A stretch of 6,121 nt of DNA. Source: Deltaproteobacteria bacterium. Lineage in GTDB: Bacteria > Desulfobacterota > DSM-4660 > Desulfatiglandales > B25-G16. This document shows, in pieces, positions 1 to 5,403 of this stretch. The notes beneath the pieces were generated by a model. That model worked only from the letters and a program-made list of their open reading frames with translations, did not search any database and was not told where the DNA came from. The stretch is from contig JAFDHR010000145.1 in NCBI GenBank assembly GCA_019308645.1, positions 1-6,121 of the forward strand. The letters run 5' to 3'. The translations under genes and the position numbers were made by a program. How positions within the stretch are numbered: position 1 is the first letter of the stretch; each line of letters begins with the position of its first letter.

Positions 1-33
1 CCGTGCCACGATTAGCTCAGGAATTGATGGACC

Positions 34-182
34 CGTAAAAAGTCTCAACAACATGTCATTTCGAGCGAAGCGAGAAATCTTACCAATGTAACATGCTGAA
101 AACACAAGATTTCTCCCTGGGGTCGAAATGACAGACCCGCCTGCCAGACGGCGGGCAGGTTCACCGAATCCGACTTTTTACG
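34..182. repeat. Nested inverted-repeat element, MITE-like
   Basis: An 11-bp perfect inverted pair, CGTAAAAAGTC at 34-44 and GACTTTTTACG at 172-182, encloses the element. Inside it, 54-81 and 106-133 form a second inverted repeat of 28-nt arms. The outer 11 bases (TGTCATTTCGA) and the inner 10 (GAGAAATCTT) pair perfectly, while the middle 7 bases of each arm do not match, so a folded strand would be a long stem with an internal loop and a 24-nt terminal loop (82-105). A GC-rich stem follows at 136-159. No transposase or long open frame is present, as expected of a non-autonomous mobile repeat. I recall similar hairpins as dispersed intergenic repeats in uncultured bacterial genomes, but copy number cannot be tested here. 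Exact outer ends are uncertain: three more bases (GAT at 26-28 against ATC at 188-190) also pair, with mismatches between, and no clear target duplication is visible. Confidence 0.6.
136..159. repeat. GC-rich stem with two alternative pairings
   Basis: Within the larger element, CCCGCC (136-141) can pair with GGCGGG (150-155), or CCTGCC (140-145) can pair with GGCAGG (154-159). The two stems overlap, so only one can form fully at a time. This is an obvious local structure in otherwise AT-leaning sequence. It may be a separate repeat module joined to the hairpin at 54-133. No T-tract follows on either strand, so it is not a standard intrinsic terminator. Confidence 0.5.
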
Positions 183-375
183 ATGTTATCAAGAATTGGG
201 GTTGCATGACTTTTTTGACTGACAAGAGAGAAAATATCCTATCAGAGAAATAATTTCTGATCATATAGGTAAGAAAGGAATTCAACGTTTGGAAGACAGA
301 GGTGTAAAACTCTTGTATAAAAAAGGGAATATCCAAAAGGCATTGCGAGGCGTTATAAAGGAGTTCAAACCATAG
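182..375 (+). pseudogene. Frameshifted 3' remnant, possibly NifX/NifB-like domain
   Basis: No intact frame exists here, but two adjoining plus-strand frames read like one protein. The frame from 182 gives DVIKNWGCMTFLTDKRENIL and SEK, then TAA at 251-253. The frame starting at 241 gives IREIISDHIGKKGIQRLEDR, continues GVKLLYKKGNIQKALRGVIK, and ends EFKP with TAG at 373-375. A one-base frame change near 240-253 joins them. The second part follows the pattern of the end of the dinitrogenase iron-molybdenum cofactor (NifX/NifB C-terminal) domain: IG, a short helix, 'L..GVK' strand, then a final 'ALRGVIKEF' helix. The family match is from memory of the pattern and is tentative. No start codon or 5' part is visible, because the repeat element ending at 182 lies directly upstream. 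The remnant ends 13 bp from the convergent methyltransferase stop. It could alternatively be a different small domain, or a chance open frame. Confidence 0.4.
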
Positions 376-388
376 ATCTAAAATTTTA

Positions 389-1039
389 TCATGTCTTTCT
401 TCCTGCCAGAAGCCGAACATATGATTTGAGATACAATTTTTCTATGAAATTGTTAAACCCTGATTTTTCCAATATCTTCTTCCAGTCCCGCTCTATAAAG
501 TCAAACGCATAAGGACATTCAATGGTAACAAAGGGAATACGGTAATAAAATGGCATATCCATTAATGCAAATTCGTTAAAGTCCAATATCCAAAAGGTCC
601 CACCGGTTTTTAAATTTTCATAGGCGTTATTAATAATTGTTTCTCTTACCTCATGAGGGAAGCCATGAAGGACAAAACTGATAAAGACCTTATCAAATTT
701 ATCTTCAAGTGAAAAAGGCAGGTCTATACGTTGATTCTTGAATGCAACATTTTTAAAATTCCTTATTTTTTCATTAAATTGTTTGCCCATTCCTTCGGAA
801 ACATCAAGGCCTAAAATGAGTCCTTTTTCACTTAAGTAATTTCTCATCAGGCAGGCATTTCTACCGGTACCGCATCCGAGATCCAAAATATAATCCTTAT
901 CTTTTATTTCAAGTTTCGATATAGCATTACCGATAAATTTACCATAAAATCCAAAGGACACAATATTCATTATTGTATCATAATGTTTTGCCGTAAAGCC
1001 CTGTATTTCAACCTTTGATTCCGGATAAAATTTATCCAT
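389..1039 (-). CDS. Class I SAM-dependent methyltransferase, substrate unknown
   Basis: The 216-residue protein has a Rossmann-type methyltransferase core. Motif I is ILDLGCGTGRN (residues 51-61), which binds SAM. The acidic end of the second strand is LGLDVSEGM (77-84), contacting the ribose. A motif II-like acidic region follows at RIDLPFS (104-110), then DKVFISFVLHGFP (116-128), and the post-motif LKTGGTFWILDFNE (143-156), typical of the UbiE/type-11 group. Nothing in the C-terminal part (157-216) identifies the acceptor; it could be a small molecule or a lipid. The length is normal for the family and both ends look intact. The ATG start is supported by GGGAG at 1049-1053, nine bases upstream. 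The gene is far more AT-rich than the two genes before it (sampled lines 23-43% G+C) and is separated from them by 255 bp, so separate expression and possibly a separate origin are inferred. It converges on the broken plus-strand gene at 182-375. Confidence 0.85.
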   Translation of the reverse strand: MDKFYPESKVEIQGFTAKHYDTIMNIVSFGFYGKFIGNAISKLEIKDKDYILDLGCGTGRNACLMRNYLSEKGLILGLDVSEGMGKQFNEKIRNFKNVAFKNQRIDLPFSLEDKFDKVFISFVLHGFPHEVRETIINNAYENLKTGGTFWILDFNEFALMDMPFYYRIPFVTIECPYAFDFIERDWKKILEKSGFNNFIEKLYLKSYVRLLAGRKT

Positions 1040-1048
1040 TATAATAGA

Positions 1049-1053
1049 CTCCC
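1049..1053 (-). promoter_or_regulatory. Ribosome binding site of methyltransferase gene
   Basis: The minus strand reads GGGAG, nine bases before the ATG at 1037-1039. It fixes the methyltransferase start, as no other in-frame start close by has a comparable site. Confidence 0.6.
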
Positions 1054-1068
1054 TATTTCCATATCCAA

Positions 1069-1098
1069 ATCAATAGAGTACCTAAAGAGTATATCAAT
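1069..1098. repeat. Paired direct repeats upstream of methyltransferase
   Basis: On the plus strand the order is ATCAAT, AGAGTA, CCTAA, AGAGTA, T, ATCAAT: two different hexamers, each repeated once, nested around a 5-base centre. The repeats are direct, not inverted, so they form no hairpin. They sit about 30-60 bases upstream of the methyltransferase start, where a promoter or operator would lie. A role in binding a regulator is possible but unproven; the sequence is AT-rich and chance is not excluded. Confidence 0.3.
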
Positions 1099-1294
1099 AC
1101 CTCAAGGAAAGAATTTATAGACCTTTTCTGAAGCATATCGCATTGTTTTTGTAATCAATTGGACCGCATTGAGTAGGTGAGGGAAACTATCCTCAGCGAA
1201 AAAAAAGGGCGGCAGGTGGGTGCCAAATCTCTGAATCAACTGTGCCCAGTTTTACGGTACGCCTTTAATGATTCCTCAGGCTTTGAATTCACTC

Positions 1295-2821
1295 TCACAC
1301 TTTATATAACAAATCCATGTACCTTTCAAGCAGGTCTCCTACTATACCCCTCACAGGTAACTTGGCAGCCATGCCATAGACTGGCGCCATGCTGCCCTTT
1401 TCATCTGGGTTTTTCTTGACATGCTGGACGGCTGACTTCAAATCGTCCACAAATCTTTTTGAAACCCCAGGCTGGGTGTGTCGCAAGGTCACACAGATAT
1501 GAACACATGGTGGCTTGTGAAGTGCATTCAAGTTCCAACCCTTTTCACTCATGGAATCCATCACTCTATAGATATCTACCACATTCGATCCAAAGGCTAT
1601 GACCCACAGAGGATCACCAAGGATATAAAGATCTGACATTTGCTTGATCCCTGCTTGTATAGCTGAAGCGGTTTGCAATATCCCTTTTGTTGCCTCCAGA
1701 TATCCATTTGCTCCCATTGCTACCATGGCTGCCCAGCATCCAGCGCTCAGTGCTCCTGGTCGGCTTCCTGCGAATGTGGGTGAGCAATACAGGCCACCAG
1801 GCCATTCTGTGGTTTTGTAATATTGATAATGTCGCAGTTCAAACCCGCGATAAAGAATGACCGAAGTCCCTTTTGGGGCGTATCCGTATTTATGTGTATC
1901 GGCTGAGATAGAAGTGACACCGGGCAGCCTAAAATCGAATGGAGGAATGTCATGCCCCAATTTTTTGGCCCAGGGAAGAACGAATCCCCCCAGACACGCA
2001 TCCGTATGAAACCCTACTCCACTCTTTATTGCCAACTCAGACAGCTCCTCGATAGGATCAATAATTCCATGGGGAAATGAAGGAGCCGATCCAACGATCA
2101 CAATCGTATTTCTGGTGATGGCCTTTCTGGTAGCTACCACATCTGCCTTGTAATCCTCATCCACAGGGATACGAATACATTTGATGTTGAAATATTGAGA
2201 TGCCTTATCAAAGGCGGCATGGGCCGTGGAAGGGATGATCATCTCTGGTTTGTTGATTCCTTTTTGGTCTCTTGCCCAGTCCCGGTAGGTCTTCATGGCC
2301 AGCAGGATGCTTTCCGTCCCTCCTGATGTAACAACGCCACATATCTCTTGGTCTGGATCCGGGGTACGATTCTCATATCCAGCCTTCAACATGTGTGCAG
2401 TCATGGATACCACTTCAGACTCGTATTTGGCACTGCTGGGAAATACATCAGAGTGGAGTGGGTTGCTCTGAGAGTTTATTGCATAAACCTTGTTGAGAAA
2501 TCCTATGTGATCATCATCTCCATGATAAACAGCACCTGAGACAAACCCGTGTTTCCATTTAGAAGCCTCTTTTGATTGCAGTTCTTCCATTTCTTGTAAA
2601 ATATCGGCACGATTAATTCCCGTCTCTGGTAATTGGAAAAAGGTGGTGTAGCTGTTCCTATATGGTTTCACGGCACTTTCCAATTCTTTCATGATGCCGT
2701 TATATTCTCTTTGTATTCTATTTTTCACCATTGGAATAGGTTTTATGCATTTAAATAACCCTGAGATTATCCAAGGGGGTAGTTTTTCAATAGAGCTTTC
2801 AATTAATTTTTTGATGCCCAT
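1295..2821 (-). CDS. PLP-dependent sphingosine-1-phosphate lyase-like enzyme
   Basis: The 508-residue protein belongs to the group II PLP decarboxylase fold and looks like a bacterial sphingosine-1-phosphate lyase. Known members cleave phosphorylated long-chain bases to phosphoethanolamine and a fatty aldehyde. In order: [11 protein letters not shown] (95-105) and [10 protein letters not shown] (120-129) match substrate and phosphate-site regions of that family; [14 protein letters not shown] (162-175) is the cofactor phosphate loop; [10 protein letters not shown] (198-207) holds the His expected to stack on [13 protein letters not shown] (271-280) carries the Asp that contacts the pyridine nitrogen; [15 protein letters not shown] (306-320) has the Schiff-base Lys311 and the second conserved Lys317; [12 protein letters not shown] (481-492) is a typical lyase C-terminus. 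The N-terminus has a short hydrophobic stretch ([18 protein letters not shown], 15-32), shorter than the membrane anchor of eukaryotic lyases. The ATG start has an excellent GGAGG. The gene lies 49 bp after the FGGY kinase, suggesting cotranscription. A glutamate/tyrosine decarboxylase is the main alternative and fits less well. The natural substrate is not proven. Confidence 0.85.
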   Translation of the reverse strand: MGIKKLIESSIEKLPPWIISGLFKCIKPIPMVKNRIQREYNGIMKELESAVKPYRNSYTTFFQLPETGINRADILQEMEELQSKEASKWKHGFVSGAVYHGDDDHIGFLNKVYAINSQSNPLHSDVFPSSAKYESEVVSMTAHMLKAGYENRTPDPDQEICGVVTSGGTESILLAMKTYRDWARDQKGINKPEMIIPSTAHAAFDKASQYFNIKCIRIPVDEDYKADVVATRKAITRNTIVIVGSAPSFPHGIIDPIEELSELAIKSGVGFHTDACLGGFVLPWAKKLGHDIPPFDFRLPGVTSISADTHKYGYAPKGTSVILYRGFELRHYQYYKTTEWPGGLYCSPTFAGSRPGALSAGCWAAMVAMGANGYLEATKGILQTASAIQAGIKQMSDLYILGDPLWVIAFGSNVVDIYRVMDSMSEKGWNLNALHKPPCVHICVTLRHTQPGVSKRFVDDLKSAVQHVKKNPDEKGSMAPVYGMAAKLPVRGIVGDLLERYMDLLYKV

Positions 2822-2827
2822 TTCTTT

Positions 2828-2832
2828 CCTCC
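2828..2832 (-). promoter_or_regulatory. Strong ribosome binding site of lyase gene
   Basis: The minus strand reads GGAGG, six bases before the ATG at 2819-2821. It is the best Shine-Dalgarno site in the window. It lies in the 49-bp gap after the kinase stop, so the lyase can be translated independently of the kinase from a shared transcript. Confidence 0.75.
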
Positions 2833-2870
2833 GGATTTTTGCCTCTTATATCAAGACCATGATGTTGGCC

Positions 2871-4463
2871 CTAAGTGCTATTGAGTCTTCTATAGATTTT
2901 TCTGTTATATTTATAGATATTCAGAAATTCTCTGAACAGCTCGTCATAAAGCTCCTGGTTTTTTGTGTTAGGCGTATAGGTATTTGCTATTTGAACAAGC
3001 TCTGGAATCTGGTGGAACTGGATGTGACCAAGGGCGACAGATGCCAGCAAAGCAGCACCCCTCAGATTTGACTCAATAGGCTCTTTGACCTGTCTCACGG
3101 TTCTTCCTAGAACATCAGCATGGATCTGGCACCATACATTCGAATTTGCGCCACCGCCTATCATGTTAAGTGTGTCTAATCGCCTTTTGATAAATTTTTC
3201 TACATACGTAAGTAGCCACCTCGAATTGTATGCCACACCCTCATATATTGCCCTTACGAGATGTTCCCGTGTGGTGTTTAAAGATTGATTGAAGATGCCG
3301 GAGCGAACGGAATGGTCCTCAACAGGGGTCCGCTCTCCATAGAGCCACGGCGTAAAGATTACCTTGTTGCTTCCAGCAGGGACATTCTCAACGATTGTAT
3401 CGAATATTTTATAAACATCAGGTAATTGTGCATCTGTGAGAAGCTCATCTTTATGGTATAAGATATTGTCTCGCAGGTATGTAAGGCATGCCCCGGCTGT
3501 TTCCTGCTCATTTGCAATAAAATACCTTTCAGGGATTGCTGATGGAAGGGATGCCATGTTGTGAAAAATATCTGTTTTTTTAAAGGGTACATGGCATGTC
3601 AACCAGGAAGATGTCCCGATATAAAGGTGTCCCTCAAAATCTCTCACCGCACCGGATCCGATGGCTGCGGATTGGACATCAGGCGTTCCCATCACAACCA
3701 TGATATCTCCGTTTAGGCCAAGATCCTCGGCCACTTCCTTTCTGATTGGCCCCAATATATCAATTGCTCGCTTGAGATCTGGAAATTTTTCCCTGTCAAG
3801 GGTGGACATCTTGATAAGCCGGTCATTATAGGTGACATTGGAAATATCCCGATTATCGGTTAACCAGTGCAAGGAAATGGAATCAAATGAGGCGGAAAAT
3901 TTTCCTGTGAATCTTAGGTTTATGTAGTCCTTTGGCTCGAGAAATTTATATGTTTTCTCGTAGATTTCAGGGTGCTCGTTCTTAATGTATAATATATGGG
4001 CAAGTGGACCTTTGCCTGAGTGTTCCGGAGCACCCCCGGTCATATATACCCATGGTATCATCTTAGAGATTCCATAGCCTGCAATCTTAAGAAACCCATC
4101 GGTTATCTTCTTGATGTATCGGCTTCCCCGAGAATCCATCCAGATAACTGCGTTCATTAAATGATGGCCATCCCGATCAACAGCAACCGTTCCCGACCAT
4201 TGGGTCGTACAACTTATAGCAATAATGTCATTCACAGAGACGTGATTCTTGCCAAGTACCCTCTTTGATGATTTGATGATTGCATTCCACCATTCATCCG
4301 GTCTCTGTTCAGCTCCACCATTTGGTAAAAGTATAAGTCTTGTTTCCTCAAATTCATAATCGATAATCTCCCCACGAGTAGAAACCAATGCTGATTTAGC
4401 ACCGGACGTTCCCAGGTCTATGGCTAAGATATATTTCTTACTGGTGGGTGGTATGCTATTCAT
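2871..4463 (-). CDS. FGGY-family carbohydrate kinase (xylulokinase-like)
   Basis: The 530-residue protein is a complete FGGY kinase of the broad xylulokinase-like group, which transfers phosphate from ATP to a sugar or polyol in the cytoplasm. The N-terminal ATP phosphate loop is ILAIDLGTSGAKSALV (12-27). MGTPDVQSAAIGSGAV (258-273) contains Asp262, the expected catalytic base. YIGTSSWLTC (281-290) is the second phosphate loop. YGERTPVEDHSVRSGIFNQS (375-394) and AIYEGVAYN (405-413) form the C-terminal domain signature, and MIGGGANSNVWCQIHADVLG (434-453) is the adenosine-binding motif. The substrate region differs from classical XylB: where XylB has a Met-His-Gly motif, this protein has CTTQWSGTVAVDRDG (85-99), followed by VIWMDSR (106-112). 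Xylulose is therefore not a safe substrate call and I give no symbol. The ATG start has only a distant GGG-rich site. The gene is 49 bp upstream of the S1P-lyase-like gene; joint function is likely, but the phosphorylated product is unknown. Confidence 0.88.
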   Translation of the reverse strand: MNSIPPTSKKYILAIDLGTSGAKSALVSTRGEIIDYEFEETRLILLPNGGAEQRPDEWWNAIIKSSKRVLGKNHVSVNDIIAISCTTQWSGTVAVDRDGHHLMNAVIWMDSRGSRYIKKITDGFLKIAGYGISKMIPWVYMTGGAPEHSGKGPLAHILYIKNEHPEIYEKTYKFLEPKDYINLRFTGKFSASFDSISLHWLTDNRDISNVTYNDRLIKMSTLDREKFPDLKRAIDILGPIRKEVAEDLGLNGDIMVVMGTPDVQSAAIGSGAVRDFEGHLYIGTSSWLTCHVPFKKTDIFHNMASLPSAIPERYFIANEQETAGACLTYLRDNILYHKDELLTDAQLPDVYKIFDTIVENVPAGSNKVIFTPWLYGERTPVEDHSVRSGIFNQSLNTTREHLVRAIYEGVAYNSRWLLTYVEKFIKRRLDTLNMIGGGANSNVWCQIHADVLGRTVRQVKEPIESNLRGAALLASVALGHIQFHQIPELVQIANTYTPNTKNQELYDELFREFLNIYKYNRKIYRRLNST

Positions 4464-4584
4464 GGTTCAAACTAACACCCTTTCATTATTGTAAAATGTA
4501 AATATCGAAATATTCCGACTTATCGGAGTTAAATTATTTCTCGCTGGAATTTATTCTGAAAGATGATGTCTTCTATCTTACAAT
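4464..4584. other. Spacer before the FGGY kinase gene
   Basis: This 121-bp AT-rich gap separates the SAM hydrolase stop from the kinase start. A perfect TCCGA/TCGGA stem with a 4-nt loop lies at 4514-4527, next to an AATAT/ATATT stem at 4501-4514; the two share a base. Neither is followed by a T-tract on the minus strand, so termination is not well supported. A TACAAT-like -10 element on the minus strand (plus 4488-4493) lies 24 bases upstream of the kinase ATG, but no good -35 was found at the right distance. The gap probably contains the kinase-lyase promoter; whether transcription also reads through from the sirtuin genes is open. Confidence 0.35.
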
Positions 4585-4590
4585 TTACAA
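4489..4590. repeat. Imperfect inverted repeat flanking the spacer
   Basis: TTGTAAAATGTAAA at 4489-4502 and CTTACAATTTACAA at 4577-4590 are inverted copies with 12 of 14 bases matching. The right arm covers the stop codon of the SAM hydrolase gene and the left arm lies just upstream of the kinase start. The arms are AT-rich and simple, so chance is possible. If real, they could be paired regulator sites or the ends of a short inserted piece. Confidence 0.3.
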
Positions 4591-5403
4591 TTCGCTATTC
4601 GCAGAATGTCGCCTAACAGTTACCTTTGCGCCCACTATATCTTCATCGCCGAGGTAGTCTATTGCTCTCCCCATATTAACTGCTATCTCTAATGTGTCAG
4701 AACTACCTATCAAAGCCAGTGGCTGACCCTCCGGAACATCATTATACGTAGTGCATATTTTCTTTAAAGTTAGACTGCCAACAGTAATAATTAAACCCTT
4801 CGATGCAAGAAATGGGCTGAGGTGCTCCCTGGTAATATTAGTGATGAGGTTTCCAAAGTGATCCACCCTTATGATCTCTCCAACAAGATCGCTGTTATTC
4901 TTGCTAGGAAAAGGGTAGGCCAGAGTTATTGGATTGTCAATTTTTTCACCCATGAGAAAGGGATCAACCCCAAGTGATAAATGGGCAGCAACAGGTGCAA
5001 AGATATCTCTTCCGTGAAAGGTGCGCCTGATTGTATGTCTCCAATATCTTTTCTCCTTTAGATGGATAATATCTATGTGCCCTTGCGCCTCTATTATGGG
5101 AGAGAACAGGCCATTATCAGGACCTACAAAGAAATGGTTGTCCGTGAGCACGGCTATGGGCCTTCTTTTGCTCCCGACTCCTGGGTCAACAACACCTACA
5201 TGGACTGTGCCTGAAGGGAAGTATGTATAAGACTCCTTTATTATCAAACCTCCCTCTTGAATTGAACCGGCAGGGATTTGATGGGTTACGCCTATAATCT
5301 TTGCATCCGGATTGATGGAAAGGATAACCCCCTTCATCATGGCTACATAAGGGTCACTTTCGCCAAAGTCGGTAGTTAAGGTAATAATTCCTGATGGTTT
5401 CAA
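4585..5403 (-). CDS. SAM hydroxide adenosyltransferase (DUF62 family)
   Basis: The 272-residue protein is a full-length member of the SAM hydrolase/DUF62 family, which converts S-adenosylmethionine and water to adenosine and methionine. In order it has ITLTTDFGESDPYVAMMKG (7-25), VVDPGVGSKRRPIAVLT (71-87), FVGPDNGLFSPI (92-103), TFHGRDIFAPVAAHLS (128-143) and DHFGNLITNI (181-190). The Asp-Arg-His set of the SAM hydroxide adenosyltransferases appears intact (Asp73, Arg80, His130). The short length and lack of an extra loop argue against the related fluorinase, and I see no reason to call a chlorinase. The start is TTG at 5401-5403, overlapping the sirtuin TGA. It is preferred because the next ATG (in VAMMKG) would remove the essential TDFG segment. 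The tight overlap implies coupling to the sirtuin. Possible roles are lowering SAM or feeding adenosine/methionine salvage; the physiological role of the family is poorly settled. Confidence 0.9.
   Translation of the reverse strand: MKPSGIITLTTDFGESDPYVAMMKGVILSINPDAKIIGVTHQIPAGSIQEGGLIIKESYTYFPSGTVHVGVVDPGVGSKRRPIAVLTDNHFFVGPDNGLFSPIIEAQGHIDIIHLKEKRYWRHTIRRTFHGRDIFAPVAAHLSLGVDPFLMGEKIDNPITLAYPFPSKNNSDLVGEIIRVDHFGNLITNITREHLSPFLASKGLIITVGSLTLKKICTTYNDVPEGQPLALIGSSDTLEIAVNMGRAIDYLGDEDIVGAKVTVRRHSANSEL
5400..5403 (-). promoter_or_regulatory. TTGA stop/start overlap coupling two genes
   Basis: On the minus strand TTGA holds the TTG start of the SAM hydrolase (5401-5403) and the TGA stop of the sirtuin (5400-5402). 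Only a weak GAGAA-like site precedes it, so reinitiation by ribosomes finishing the sirtuin is the likely way the second gene is translated. Confidence 0.6.

Larger units (their letters stand above)
1040..1294. other. Spacer between lyase and methyltransferase genes
   Basis: This 255-bp spacer has no convincing gene. An open plus-strand frame from 1177 runs into the antisense of the lyase gene and has no recognisable protein. On the minus strand, a GGCA/TGCC stem (1211-1224) is followed by GCCC and a run of eight T (plus-strand A at 1199-1206). This is a weak candidate terminator for the lyase transcript. A 5-bp stem AACTG/CAGTT with a 4-nt loop lies at 1238-1251, and TGAGG/CCTCA at 1178-1195. 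Nearer the methyltransferase, 1069-1098 has paired direct repeats (listed separately). No clear -35/-10 pair was found for the methyltransferase, though a promoter is expected here. Confidence 0.35.

Noticed and set aside
11..30. TTAGCTCAG near the start resembles a tRNA D-arm
   Set aside because: No acceptor stem, anticodon arm or T-arm follows at tRNA spacing; the sequence runs straight into the repeat element.
3..38. Possible C-terminus of a plus-strand protein (VPRLAQELMDP, stop inside the left outer repeat)
   Set aside because: Only eleven codons are visible before the window edge, and other frames are equally open, so coding cannot be supported.
178..420. 80-residue minus-strand open frame at the left end
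   Set aside because: It overlaps the end of the methyltransferase in another frame, has no recognisable motif or good ribosome site, and lies antisense to the more protein-like plus-strand remnant.
1199..1224. Strong intrinsic terminator after the lyase gene
   Set aside because: The T-run is good, but the stem is only four base pairs and separated from it by four bases; it is kept only as a weak candidate in the spacer entry.
1177..1419. Plus-strand open frame across the spacer into the lyase gene
   Set aside because: Half of it is antisense to the well-supported lyase C-terminus; its translation has no recognisable domain.
4585..5403. SAM-dependent fluorinase or chlorinase
   Set aside because: The protein has the compact DUF62 length and the Asp-Arg-His set of SAM hydroxide adenosyltransferases, without the extra loop of the fluorinase.
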